Shown: in pieces, positions 16,300 to 24,627 of the stretch
Position numbering within the stretch: the stretch's first letter is position 1
Layout: each line of letters opens with the position of its first letter
NCBI GenBank assembly: GCA_963833195.1
Contig: CAWHXF010000027.1
Span: 3,782,001-3,846,000 of the forward strand
Direction of reading: 5' to 3'
Length of the DNA stretch: 64,000 bases
Source: Granulosicoccus sp963833195
Lineage (GTDB): Bacteria; Pseudomonadota; Gammaproteobacteria; Granulosicoccales; Granulosicoccaceae
Notes under the pieces: generated by a model
Seen by the model: only the letters and a program-made list of their open reading frames with translations
The model's database searches: none
What the model was told of the DNA's origin: nothing
Position numbers and translations under genes: made by a program

Positions 16300-19086
16300 T
16301 CAGACGTCCAGGTTGGCCACCGACAGGGCGTTGCGTTCGATGAACTCGCGACGCGGATCCACCTGATCGCCCATGAGCGTGTCGAACACCTCGTCGGCCG
16401 CGATGGCGTCCTCTATGGATACCTGCAGCATGCGGCGCGATTCGGGGTTCATGGTCGTCTCCCAGAGCTGCTCCGGGTTCATTTCGCCCAGCCCCTTGTA
16501 GCGCTGGATGGACAAACCGCGCTTGGACTCGTCGATGAGCCACGTCATCGCCTCCCGGAACTCGCCCACCGGCTGACGCTTGTCGCCACGTGCCACCCAT
16601 GCGCCGCTTTCCAGCATGCCATCGAGCTTGCGCGCGAGTTCTGCGATGCTTCGGAAATCCGCCGAGCGGAAGAAGCGCGAGTCCAGGCGTGTCTCGTGCT
16701 CGTTTCCGTGCACGCGGCGCAGCAGATGCAGCGCGTAAGTCACCGGTTGCGAGGCGCCGACCGCGTCCGCGTCGCGTGGAACGTCGGCATCGGACGTTGT
16801 CGCCAACTTATCCACAGCCCCTGTGGACAGGTGTGTATCACCGTTCATGGCACCGGAAGCCGCAGCGGGCTTGACTTCCGATCCGTTGGTGGAGTGGGTT
16901 TTCGCGACGATATCCCCGGATTCGTCCACACCCCCGGGAACATGCGGGACACCGCCCCTCACGTCCGCCGCGCTGCGCGCCCCGACATCGCCCACGACGT
17001 CGAGCGCACCCGCCGACGCCGCGCTCTTGTCCACCGTCGCCACCACGCGGTGCCGGAACCGTCGTGCCTCGTCCAGCCCGACATTCAGACGCTCGACCAG
17101 CACGCGTCCGTACGCGTCCATGGCATCCGCATCCAGCGTCGTGTCGTCGGCCGGCGGCGCCACGTTCAGCATCGTTTCCAGCACCTCGCGTCCGATCGCC
17201 CGTTCCAGCCGGGCGAACACCAGCGTCGTGCGCATGTACTCGCGCGCGAGGGATTCGAAACCCGTGTCGCTGATGGCGGGGGCGTCCGCCGAGACGTGCA
17301 ACGACGCGCCCTCGAGCGCGAGCTGCAGCAGGTACGCGTTGAGCTCGGCGTCGTCCTTCACGTAGCGCTCCTGCTTGCCGCGCTTGACCTTGTACAGCGG
17401 CGGCTGGGCGATGTAGATGTGCCCTCGACTGATCAGCTCCGGCATCTGGCGGTAGAAGAACGTCAGCAGCAGGGTCCGGATGTGGGAGCCGTCCACGTCC
17501 GCGTCCGTCATGATGACGATGTAGTGGTACCGCAGCTTGTCCGCGTCGAACTCGTCCCGACCGATGCCCGTGCCGAGCGCCGTGATGAGCGTTCCCACCT
17601 CGGCCGACTGCAGCATCCGATCGAAGCGCGCCTTCTCGACGTTCAGGATCTTGCCCTTGAGGGGCAGGATGGCCTGGCGCCGTCGATCCCTGCCCTGCTT
17701 GGCGGAACCACCGGCCGAGTCGCCCTCGACGAGGTACAGCTCGGACTTGGCCGGGTCACGCTCCTGACAATCGGCGAGCTTACCGGGCAGCCCGGCGATG
17801 TCGAGCGCACCCTTTCGCCGCGTCATCTCCCGCGCCTTCCGGGCGGCCTCGCGCGCACGCGCGGCGTCGACGATCTTCGCGGTGATGTCGCGCGCCTCGC
17901 TCGGGTGCTCCTGCAGGAAGTCGTGCATGAACTCGCCCAGCACGGACTCGACGACGGCCTTGACCTCGCTGGACACGAGCTTGTCCTTGGTCTGCGACGA
18001 GAACTTCGGGTCCGGCACCTTCACTGACAGGACGGCGGTCAGGCCTTCGCGCGCGTCGTCGCCGGTGGCCTGCACCTTGTTCTTCGCCGCCACGCCGCTG
18101 GCTTCCATGTACTGGTTCAGCGTGCGCGTCATGGCCGAGCGGAAGCCCGCCAGGTGCGTACCGCCATCGCGCTGCGGAATGTTGTTGGTGTAGCAGTAGA
18201 TGTTCTCCTGGTAGGAGTCGGTCCACTGCAGGGCCACCTCGACGGTGACGTCCTCGCGCTCGCCCACGCAGTGCAGCACCGTCGCGTGCACGGGTGTGCG
18301 GGTGCGGTTCAGGTGCCCGACGAAGGCGCTGATACCTCCCTCGTACTCGAACAGGTCGGTCTGGTCGGTGCGCTTGTCCGTCAGGCGAATGCGCACGCCG
18401 CTGTTCAGGAACGACAACTCGCGCAGTCGCTTCTGCAGGGTCTCGTACACGAACGCGATGTTCGTGAAGGTCAGCGCCGAAGGCCGGAAGTGAATCGTCG
18501 TGCCGGTCTCGTCGGTGTCGCCCACCGCGGACAACGGCGCCACGGGCACGCTCTCGCGATACTCCTGCGTCCAGAGCCTGCCGTCTCGTCGGACCGACAG
18601 CTTCAGCCATTCGCTGAGCGCGTTCACGACCGACACGCCCACACCGTGCAGACCTCCCGACACCTTGTACGAGTTGTCGTCGAACTTACCGCCTGCGTGC
18701 AGCACGGTCATGATGACCTCGGCCGCCGAGCGGCCTTCCTCGGCATGCTCGTCGACGGGGATGCCTCGACCGTCGTCGGAGACGCTGACCGACTCGTCCT
18801 CGTGGATGATCACCTCGATCTCGTCGCAGTGACCGGCCAGCGCCTCGTCGATGGCGTTGTCCACGACCTCGAACACCATGTGATGCAGGCCCGTGCCGTC
18901 ATCGGTATCGCCGATGTACATGCCCGGTCGCTTGCGCACCGCATCGAGGCCCTTCAGGACCTGGATGTTCGACGAGTCGTAGGTGGCCGGCACGGGCCGC
19001 GCGGCGGGACCCGGATCGGACGCGGACGGATCGATCCCCTCCGGGGGACCGGCGGATGCTTCGGACGGCTGGTTCGGTTCGCTCAT
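16300..19086 (-). CDS. gyrB: DNA gyrase subunit B with an extra low-complexity insertion
   Basis: ATPase subunit of DNA gyrase. The ATPase domain shows 'RPGMYIGDTDDGTGLHHMV', 'GRGIPVD' and 'GLHGVGVSVVNALS'. The TOPRIM domain has 'LYLVEGDSAGGSAKQGR' near residue 455 and 'IMTDADVDGSHIRTLLL'. The C-terminus has 'QRYKGLGEMNPEQLWETTM'. Length is about 928 aa against about 804 in E. coli. An extra, hydrophilic, Ala/Asp/Gly-rich stretch lies at roughly residues 675-782, between the post-TOPRIM region and the C-terminal part. Start ATG 19086 has a GAAGGG site upstream; a TTG at 19107 is less likely. Cotranscribed with recF, dnaN and dnaA. Confidence 0.97.
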   Translation of the reverse strand: MSEPNQPSEASAGPPEGIDPSASDPGPAARPVPATYDSSNIQVLKGLDAVRKRPGMYIGDTDDGTGLHHMVFEVVDNAIDEALAGHCDEIEVIIHEDESVSVSDDGRGIPVDEHAEEGRSAAEVIMTVLHAGGKFDDNSYKVSGGLHGVGVSVVNALSEWLKLSVRRDGRLWTQEYRESVPVAPLSAVGDTDETGTTIHFRPSALTFTNIAFVYETLQKRLRELSFLNSGVRIRLTDKRTDQTDLFEYEGGISAFVGHLNRTRTPVHATVLHCVGEREDVTVEVALQWTDSYQENIYCYTNNIPQRDGGTHLAGFRSAMTRTLNQYMEASGVAAKNKVQATGDDAREGLTAVLSVKVPDPKFSSQTKDKLVSSEVKAVVESVLGEFMHDFLQEHPSEARDITAKIVDAARAREAARKAREMTRRKGALDIAGLPGKLADCQERDPAKSELYLVEGDSAGGSAKQGRDRRRQAILPLKGKILNVEKARFDRMLQSAEVGTLITALGTGIGRDEFDADKLRYHYIVIMTDADVDGSHIRTLLLTFFYRQMPELISRGHIYIAQPPLYKVKRGKQERYVKDDAELNAYLLQLALEGASLHVSADAPAISDTGFESLAREYMRTTLVFARLERAIGREVLETMLNVAPPADDTTLDADAMDAYGRVLVERLNVGLDEARRFRHRVVATVDKSAASAGALDVVGDVGARSAADVRGGVPHVPGGVDESGDIVAKTHSTNGSEVKPAAASGAMNGDTHLSTGAVDKLATTSDADVPRDADAVGASQPVTYALHLLRRVHGNEHETRLDSRFFRSADFRSIAELARKLDGMLESGAWVARGDKRQPVGEFREAMTWLIDESKRGLSIQRYKGLGEMNPEQLWETTMNPESRRMLQVSIEDAIAADEVFDTLMGDQVDPRREFIERNALSVANLDV
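16808..17035. other. cluster of DnaA-box-like sites inside the gyrB insertion
   Basis: Within the gyrB insertion there is a perfect TTATCCACA at 16808-16816, an inverted CTGTCCACA-type box (TGTGGACAG) at 16822-16830, TCGTCCACA at 16922-16930 and TTGTCCACC at 17027-17035. The first two face each other across 5 bases. Four boxes in 230 bp, all in the lineage-specific part of the gene, is more than expected in such G+C-rich DNA. A role in DnaA binding is inference. Confidence 0.6.
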
Positions 19087-19182
19087 TCGGCCCTTCGCTC
19101 GGAACAACCCTGCAAGTGTAGCCGCTCGTGCGTCCGAACCCGACCTCGTGCGCTTGTGCGCGACGGAGCGGTCGTCGGAGGC

Positions 19183-20409
19183 TCAGCCGGTGCGGCCCGG
19201 AAGGACGCGACCGTCGGCGAGCTCGAACACGGAGTGGGTCGGGGACGGGTCGGCACCCCGATCGTTGAATGTGGTGTCCGCGGCGTCGATGGCAATGGTG
19301 TCCGCCGGTACGTCCCCACTCTTCGAACCACCCTCGGAGGCGTCGTCGGCGATGTCCCGAGCATGCGCGGGCGGAAGGGTCACGCCGCTGACGAAGACCT
19401 GGGAGCCCGTGCCGACGAGCGCCCGCAGCAGCGAGGTCGTGGCCGGGACGTCGAGCTCGGATCCGAGGTCGTCGCACAGCACCACGGGCCGCGTGACCCT
19501 GCCTGCGTCGTCCTCGGATCCTCCGGTCCGACCGGCCAGCTCGTCCACCTGGGCGAGGTGCAACAGGTAGACGAGCAACTTCTGCTGGCCGCGCGACAAC
19601 ACGTCCCGGGCGGGCCGTCCGTCCACCCGAACGACGAGTTCCGCACGGTGCGGCCCGTCGGTGGTGGTGCGCATGCGTCGGTGCTGATCCAGGTTGCGTT
19701 CGAGCGCGTCACCGAGGCTGCGTTCGCGCGACCAGCCGGAGCGAAGCTCGAGTTCCACGTGGAACACGAAGCCCACGGTCGCCAGTCGCTGTTCCACGTG
19801 GAACTTCAGCCGGTCCACGTAGGCGGACCTGAGGGCCTGCAGCGCAGTGCCGTCCAGGGCGATCGCTTCGTCCCACGAACGCACCTCCCCGTCCGGTGCG
19901 CCTTCGCGAAGCAGCTCGTTGCGCTGGGAGAGGGCACGACGGAAACGTCGCCACGCGGGATGGAACGACTCGTCCGCGTGAAAGCAGCCCCAGTCCAGGA
20001 AACGACGGCGCTCCTCGGGAGCGCCCTGGATCAATTGGTGACTGTCCGGCGTGAGCACCTTGACGGGCAGCAGTCGGGCGAGCTCGGCGAACGAGGCCAA
20101 CGGAGCGAAGTCGAGCTTCAGGTCCAACTGACCGTCACGTCCGCGGCGAACGCCGCAGCGATGCCTGGAGATGCCTCCGTGCTCGGCGAGTTCCGCCCGC
20201 AACAGGTACTCGTCGGCGTCGTGTGCGAGGTGATCGCGATAGCGGCGTGAGCGGAAACCGTGCCCCATGGCAAGGCACTGCATGGCCTCCAGCACGCTGC
20301 TCTTGCCGGCTCCGTTGGGGCCTACGAGGTAGTTCAGCGACGGGTGGGGTTCGATGGCAAACCCCCGCAGGTTCCGGAAACCGTCCGCCTCGAACCGTTC
20401 GAGGATCAC
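19183..20409 (-). CDS. recF: DNA replication and repair protein RecF
   Basis: SMC-like ATPase that helps load RecA at single-strand gaps. 408 aa. Walker A is 'LVGPNGAGKSSVLEAM' near residue 30; the N-terminus 'FEADGFRNLRGF' is typical. 'LTPDSHQLIQGAPEERRRFLDW' is the conserved RecF motif. The ABC-type signature is 'LSRGQQKLLVYLL' and Walker B 'VVLCDDLGSELD'. The last 50 or so residues are divergent and Asp-rich. Positioned between dnaN (24 bp) and gyrB (96 bp) in the standard order. The coding sequence contains two parS-type palindromes. Confidence 0.96.
   Translation of the reverse strand: MILERFEADGFRNLRGFAIEPHPSLNYLVGPNGAGKSSVLEAMQCLAMGHGFRSRRYRDHLAHDADEYLLRAELAEHGGISRHRCGVRRGRDGQLDLKLDFAPLASFAELARLLPVKVLTPDSHQLIQGAPEERRRFLDWGCFHADESFHPAWRRFRRALSQRNELLREGAPDGEVRSWDEAIALDGTALQALRSAYVDRLKFHVEQRLATVGFVFHVELELRSGWSRERSLGDALERNLDQHRRMRTTTDGPHRAELVVRVDGRPARDVLSRGQQKLLVYLLHLAQVDELAGRTGGSEDDAGRVTRPVVLCDDLGSELDVPATTSLLRALVGTGSQVFVSGVTLPPAHARDIADDASEGGSKSGDVPADTIAIDAADTTFNDRGADPSPTHSVFELADGRVLPGRTG
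19751..19766. other. parS-type centromere site 1 (ParB box)
   Basis: AGTTCCACGTGGAACA: a perfect 14-bp palindromic core GTTCCACGTGGAAC (19752-19765). This equals the core of the ParB-binding parS sites described for Pseudomonas chromosomes. It lies in recF, about 2 kb from the presumed oriC, as expected for origin-proximal parS. Confidence 0.85.
19790..19805. other. parS-type centromere site 2 (ParB box)
   Basis: TGTTCCACGTGGAACT: a second perfect copy of the same 14-bp core (19791-19804), 39 bp from site 1. Two copies at this distance inside one gene make chance unlikely. The gene product still reads through normally (both encode FHVE in RecF). Confidence 0.85.
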
Positions 20410-20433
20410 GACGATACCGCGCGGCGCCGGAGC

Positions 20434-21540
20434 CTAGAGCCGCATCGGCATGACGACGTAGCGGCTGGACTCGCCGGTCTCGGGCGTGACGAGCGCGCTG
20501 CTGTTACCGTCCTTGAGGACGATGCGGGCGTTCTCGGTCTCGATCGCGCCGAGCACCTCGAGCAGGTACGTGACGTTGAAGCCGATCTCCGTGGCGGGAC
20601 CGGAATAATCGACCTCGAGCTCGTCCACGGCCTCCTCCTGATCGGGGTTGTTGCTCGATATGGTGAGCACGCCGTCACCGAGCGCCAGGCGGATGCCGCG
20701 ATACTTCTCGTTCGAGAGCACCGAGGCCCGGGTGAGCGCCTGTCGCAGCGAGCGGCCGTCGATCAGCAGCTCCTTGTCGCCGTCCACGGGTATCACGCGG
20801 TCGTAGTCGGGAAAGCGTCCGTCGATGAGCCGGGTGGTGAGCCGCACGGTCTCGATGCCCGCGCGCAGCTGCTGCGAGGTGAGTTCGAGCGTGACGTCGG
20901 CGTTGTCGGCGGCACCACCGAGCAGCCGCTGCAGCTCGCCGACGCTCTTGCGCGGCACGATGGCACGGACCGGCTCCCCTTCGACGCCCGCGACATCCAC
21001 GCGCGACCACGCCAGCCGATGGCCGTCGGTGGCCACGGCGCACAGCCCCTCGGGACCGATCTCCAGCAACATGCCGTTCAGGTAGAAGCGCACGTCCTGC
21101 ATCGCCATGGAAAACGCCGTGGCACGCATGCAACCGAGCAACGACGCGGCGGGGAGCACGAGCGTTCGCGCATCGGTCAGCTCGGGACTCGCAGGGAACT
21201 GCTCCGCGGGCAGCGTCGCGAGCGTGAACCGGCTGCGCCCGGCCCTCAGCTTCGCCCGTTCACCGTCCAGCTCCACCTCGATGCGCGCCTGCTCCGGGAG
21301 ATGGCGGCAGATCTCGAACAGCTTGCGCGCCGGAATGGTCGTGGACCCCGGACGCTCGACCGCGATGGTGCTGGTCGCGCGCAGCTCGATCTCCGAGTCG
21401 CTGGCCGTCATCACCACACCGTCCTCGCCGGCCTCGACCAGGACGTTGCCGAGCACCGGCGAGGTCTGGCGCCGCTCCACCGCCCCGATGACCTGGGCGA
21501 GCGGTTCGAGGAACGATTCGCGTTGTGCACTGAATTTCAT
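20434..21540 (-). CDS. dnaN: DNA polymerase III beta sliding clamp
   Basis: Ring-shaped processivity clamp of DNA polymerase III, 368 aa as expected. N-terminus 'MKFSAQRESFLEPLAQVIGA', interdomain segments 'MQDVRFYLNGMLLEI' and 'GHRLAWSRVDV', and the C-terminal 'ETGESSRYVVMPMRL' ending in the conserved MPMRL are diagnostic. ATG at 21540. It is preceded by a 400-bp non-coding region that looks like oriC, and followed by recF. Confidence 0.98.
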   Translation of the reverse strand: MKFSAQRESFLEPLAQVIGAVERRQTSPVLGNVLVEAGEDGVVMTASDSEIELRATSTIAVERPGSTTIPARKLFEICRHLPEQARIEVELDGERAKLRAGRSRFTLATLPAEQFPASPELTDARTLVLPAASLLGCMRATAFSMAMQDVRFYLNGMLLEIGPEGLCAVATDGHRLAWSRVDVAGVEGEPVRAIVPRKSVGELQRLLGGAADNADVTLELTSQQLRAGIETVRLTTRLIDGRFPDYDRVIPVDGDKELLIDGRSLRQALTRASVLSNEKYRGIRLALGDGVLTISSNNPDQEEAVDELEVDYSGPATEIGFNVTYLLEVLGAIETENARIVLKDGNSSALVTPETGESSRYVVMPMRL

Positions 21541-21943
21541 GGCACCAGACTAGAGAAGGTGGAATTTTTCTGAAAAGGGAACTACTACTACTGTTAGGGG
21601 CGCGAAAAACGGGGGAGAACCCGCAAAAACCGTGGGCAATCAAGGCGGTGGGCCCTGTAGAGGTCTCTGCAGCAACTGCCCTGAAACCTGTTGTCAACCT
21701 GTGGATGGACCGGGATGAAAGAGGAGTGTCCCCGGACACCGCGTGCCCGTCCATAGGCTGTCCACAGGCTGTACCACGTTCCCCAACAACCTCGAGGACA
21801 GGACGCACGCCTCCCTCGACGACGAACCTCCTCGATGCCGGGACGGGTTCCCGACGCCACGACGGGATCGTGACAGCGATGGAGCGCGAATGCCAGCGCG
21901 GACCGGTCGCCCGCGACCGGCTGCCGCGGTCGCGAGCGGCCGC
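21541..21943. other. candidate chromosomal replication origin (oriC), dnaN-dnaA intergenic region
   Basis: The only long intergenic stretch among the replication genes (403 bp). On the minus strand, reading from dnaA to dnaN: DnaA-box-like sites at 21766-21758 (plus strand CTGTCCACA) and 21708-21700 (plus strand TGTGGATGG, reverse complement CCATCCACA), a weaker one at 21639-21631, then G/C-rich DNA. After this come TAA-CAG-TAG-TAG-TAG (21596-21582), matching the DnaA-trio pattern, and an AT-rich tract (21561-21580) before dnaN. This order of boxes, GC cluster, trios and AT-rich DNA is the reported bacterial unwinding module. It also serves as the dnaN leader. Confidence 0.65.
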
Positions 21944-23503
21944 CTACGAGGAGAGCGTGCGCAGCAGGTTCGCGTAGTCCTCGGCAATGCTCGGATCGCT
22001 GGCCCGCAGCTCCACGACCTTCTTGACCGCGTGCAGCACGGTCGTGTGGTCACGTCCGCCGAACGCGCGACCGATCTCCGGATAGCTCTTCGTCGTGACC
22101 TCCTTGGCGAGCGCCATGGCCACCTGCCGCGGCCGGGCGATGGAGCGCGAGCGGGTCTTGGCGGACAGGTCGGACAGGCGAATGCTGTAGTACTCGGCGA
22201 CCGTCTTCTGGATGTTCTCGATGGTGACGAAACGCGCCTGCACGGCAACCAGGTCCGACAGCGCGCTCTTGGCGAACTCGAGGGTGATGGGCTCGCCCAG
22301 CAACTGCGCGTTCGCGAGCACCCGCCGCAGCGCGCCCTCGAGCTCGCGCACGTTCGAGCGGATCTGCTTGGCGATGAAGAAGCTGACGTCGCTCGGCAGC
22401 TCGAACCCGCTCTGCTCGGCCTTGCTGTTGAGGATGGCCACGCGCATCTCGAGCTCCGGCGGCTCTATCGACACCGACAGGCCCCATCCGAAGCGGGTCT
22501 TGAGCCGTTCCTCGAGGCCCGCGACCTCCTTGGGGTAGCGATCGCAGGTCAGCACGATCTGCTGGCCGCCCTCGAACAGGGCGTTGAAGTTGTGAAAGAA
22601 CTCTTCCTGGGTCTGGTCCTTGCCGGCGAAGAACTGCACGTCGTCGATCAGCAACGCGTCCAGGCCCCGGTAGAACTCCTTGAACTGTCCGATGCGCCCG
22701 TGCTGCAGGGCACCGACCATCTCGGCCACGTAGCGCTCCGAATTCAGGTACATGACGCGGGCATCGGGCCGGTTGCGAACGATCTCGTGGCCGATGGCCT
22801 GCATCAGGTGCGTCTTGCCGAGCCCCGAGGCGCCGTAGACCAGAAACGGGTTGTAGGCCGCGCCCGGCTCGAGCCCGATCCGCATCGCCGCGGCGCGTCC
22901 GAGCTGGTTGGAGCTGCCGGCCACCAGGGTCTCGAAGGTGAACTGGGAGTTCAGGTTCGAGTCGTGGCGCGGCCCTGGCGCTCCGGGCCGTCCGGCGGTG
23001 CCCGATGCGCCCGGACGGGCCACGGCACGCGGCGCCTCCCGACCGGTATCGGCCATGCCGGGCCGGCCGGATCCGCCGAAGCCGGCGAAGCCCCCGTAGC
23101 CGCTCGCGCCGCCCGCGTTGCCGGCGCCGCCAGCGCCACCGCCGGGTGCGCGCGAACGAACCGATCCGCCCGGGCCGCCGCCCGCGCCCGGTGCCCACGC
23201 GTCCCGATCACGATGGTCGTCCCGCGGGCCGGCGTCCGCATCGGCGCGTCCGAACGCGTCGGAGCCGACCACGAAATCCACCAGCACGGGCTCGGGAGCG
23301 GCCAGTCGCGCCACGATCTCGCCGATGCGGGCGCCGTGCTGGCGCGCGACGTAGTCCTTGACGAACCGGTTCGGTGCCATGACATACAACCGATCGGCAT
23401 CGCGTCGGGCCTGCAACGGCCGGATGTAGGTGTTCATGTCCTGTTCGGTGAGATCCGATTCCAGGACCGACAGGCACCGCTCCCACAGGACTGCGCTGGA
23501 CAA
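21944..23503 (-). CDS. dnaA: chromosomal replication initiator DnaA
   Basis: AAA+ initiator that opens oriC and loads helicase. Domain I starts 'LWERCLSVLESDL...YIRPLQ'. Domain II is an unusually Gly-rich linker (about residues 95-165). Domain III has Walker A 'GASGLGKTH' near residue 225 and Walker B 'LLIDDVQFF'. Domain IV ends with the DNA-binding signature 'GGRDHTTVLHAVKKV'. About 519 aa. No ATG fits; the TTG at 23503 gives the conserved beginning, with a GGAG 11 bases upstream. First gene of dnaA-dnaN-recF-gyrB-prlC-ubiD, divergent from rpmH. Confidence 0.97.
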   Translation of the reverse strand: MSSAVLWERCLSVLESDLTEQDMNTYIRPLQARRDADRLYVMAPNRFVKDYVARQHGARIGEIVARLAAPEPVLVDFVVGSDAFGRADADAGPRDDHRDRDAWAPGAGGGPGGSVRSRAPGGGAGGAGNAGGASGYGGFAGFGGSGRPGMADTGREAPRAVARPGASGTAGRPGAPGPRHDSNLNSQFTFETLVAGSSNQLGRAAAMRIGLEPGAAYNPFLVYGASGLGKTHLMQAIGHEIVRNRPDARVMYLNSERYVAEMVGALQHGRIGQFKEFYRGLDALLIDDVQFFAGKDQTQEEFFHNFNALFEGGQQIVLTCDRYPKEVAGLEERLKTRFGWGLSVSIEPPELEMRVAILNSKAEQSGFELPSDVSFFIAKQIRSNVRELEGALRRVLANAQLLGEPITLEFAKSALSDLVAVQARFVTIENIQKTVAEYYSIRLSDLSAKTRSRSIARPRQVAMALAKEVTTKSYPEIGRAFGGRDHTTVLHAVKKVVELRASDPSIAEDYANLLRTLSS

Positions 23504-23544
23504 GGGGCGGCATCTCCGAAACGGGGTGGGGTGGGGCGAGGGCC

Positions 23545-23558
23545 GTTCGGATCCGAAC
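23545..23558. promoter_or_regulatory. 14-bp palindrome in the dnaA leader
   Basis: GTTCGGATCCGAAC is a perfect palindrome lying between the putative dnaA promoter and the dnaA start. It could be an operator or a small hairpin in the leader; no regulator is assigned. Confidence 0.35.
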
Positions 23559-23590
23559 CGTGCCGGGTCCGCCCGCCGAGCGAACCCTCG

Positions 23591-23619
23591 ACTTTAACGG
23601 CCCGCGCGAGCGAGGTCGA
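23591..23619 (-). promoter_or_regulatory. candidate dnaA promoter
   Basis: On the minus strand TCGACC (-35, plus 23614-23619) and TAAAGT (-10, plus 23591-23596) are separated by 17 bases. Each matches 4/6 of the sigma70 consensus, in the only A/T-containing patch upstream of dnaA. Confidence 0.4.
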
Positions 23620-23648
23620 CAGGACCTTCGGCGGCGCGGTCGTCGACG

Positions 23649-23677
23649 TTGACCGGCGCTCGCCGCGGATCTAGACT
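23649..23677 (+). promoter_or_regulatory. candidate rpmH promoter
   Basis: TTGACC (23649-23654) and TAGACT (23672-23677) with an ideal 17-base spacer: 5/6 and 4/6 matches to the sigma70 consensus. It lies about 50 bases before the rpmH start, the best promoter-like sequence in the window, as expected for a ribosomal protein operon. Confidence 0.65.
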
Positions 23678-23727
23678 AATGGGTTCCGCGCGTCCCGCAC
23701 CGTCGCTCCACATCCCGGTACATCGTC

Positions 23728-23862
23728 ATGAAACGCACCTTCCAGCCGAGCAAGATCAAGCGCGCTCGTACCCATGGCTTCCGCGCCCGTTCGGCCACCC
23801 GCGGCGGTCGCGCAGTGCTCGCCGCGCGCCGTCGCAAGGGGCGCGCTCGCCTCAGCGCCTGA
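23728..23862 (+). CDS. rpmH: 50S ribosomal protein L34
   Basis: Structural protein of the large ribosomal subunit. 44 aa, the standard L34 size. It begins 'MKRTFQPSKIKRARTHGFR' and ends 'RRRKGRARLSA'; nearly every residue agrees with the family. Arg/Lys-rich throughout. It heads the rpmH-rnpA-yidD-yidC-mnmE series, divergent from dnaA, the standard bacterial arrangement. Confidence 0.98.
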   Translation: MKRTFQPSKIKRARTHGFRARSATRGGRAVLAARRRKGRARLSA

Positions 23863-23962
23863 GGCCGACGTCGAGCGCCTCGTCCACAGCGTTCCGGGGG
23901 ACGCGCCACCGGCCGACCGCCCGGTGGCCACCCCGCACAAGGCGGCCACCCCGGAGGCGGAC

Positions 23963-24334
23963 GTGCGATCCGTTCGCTTTCCGCGCGAGGCCCGGCTGCT
24001 CGACGGACGCTCGTTCACGCGGGTGTTCGGCGGAAGCCGGCGCTTCGCCGACAAGCACTGGACGGTGCTGGTGCACGATGCGCCGCCCGGGCAGGCCGCC
24101 CGACTCGGTCTGGCCATCGCCAAGAAGCGTGCCCGGCGCGCGGTCGACAGGAATCGCATCAAGCGCGTGGCGCGCGAGTCGTTCCGGCACCGCCGTGCGG
24201 CACTCGGCGCTCGCGACGTGGTCATCATGAACAGGGATGCCGCGACGGCCGCGGACACGGCGCGGTTGCGCGCATCGCTCGACGCGCTGTGGGACAAGGT
24301 GCTGAGGGTCGGATCGGGCACCGCGCGTCCGTGA
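23963..24334 (+). CDS. rnpA: ribonuclease P protein component
   Basis: Protein subunit of RNase P, which matures tRNA 5' ends together with the RNA subunit. The family RNR motif is 'KKRARRAVDRNRIKRVARE', preceded by 'ARLGLAIAKK'. Starting at the GTG at 23963 gives 123 aa beginning 'VRSVRFPREARLLDGRSFTRVF', the normal RnpA N-terminus, with GGAGG six bases upstream. The frame is open further upstream to 23774, overlapping rpmH in another frame, but that part is not conserved. Its stop overlaps the yidD start. Confidence 0.93.
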   Translation: MRSVRFPREARLLDGRSFTRVFGGSRRFADKHWTVLVHDAPPGQAARLGLAIAKKRARRAVDRNRIKRVARESFRHRRAALGARDVVIMNRDAATAADTARLRASLDALWDKVLRVGSGTARP

Positions 24335-24627
24335 GGGTGCTGCTCGCCGGCATCGGTCTGTACCGGCGGTGGGTCAGTCCCCTGTTGCCGCCGCGCTGCC
24401 GGTTCTACCCCAGCTGCTCGGAGTACGCGCGCGAAGCGCTCGTGCTGCACGGTGCGGCGCGCGGCGGCTGGTTGGCGCTGCGGCGCATCGCTCGCTGCCA
24501 GCCGCTGTGCGCGGGCGGCTTCGACCCCGTTCCGCACCTCGGCCCGCACCCCGGCCCGCACCCCGGCCCGGAGGCTGGCTCACACACCGGCCCCGAGGCC
24601 GCCCCGAACCCCGACCCGAAGGGATAG
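24331..24627 (+). CDS. yidD: membrane protein insertion efficiency factor YidD
   Basis: Small peripheral membrane protein that aids YidC-dependent insertion. The core 'LYRRWVSPLLPPRCRFYPSCSEYA' with its CxFxPSCS-type signature and 'RCQPLCAGGFDPVP' is typical. The GTG at 24331 overlaps the rnpA stop (GTGA). About 98 aa. Beyond the core it has a Pro/Gly/His-rich tail built on a 12-bp repeat (PGPH units, DNA around 24541-24575). The stop is immediately followed by the yidC ATG. Confidence 0.95.
   Translation: MRVLLAGIGLYRRWVSPLLPPRCRFYPSCSEYAREALVLHGAARGGWLALRRIARCQPLCAGGFDPVPHLGPHPGPHPGPEAGSHTGPEAAPNPDPKG

Noticed and set aside
24530..24600. short direct repeats in yidD that could suggest a CRISPR array
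   Set aside because: Units are 12 bp, contiguous and in coding frame (PGPH), with no spacers and no cas genes.
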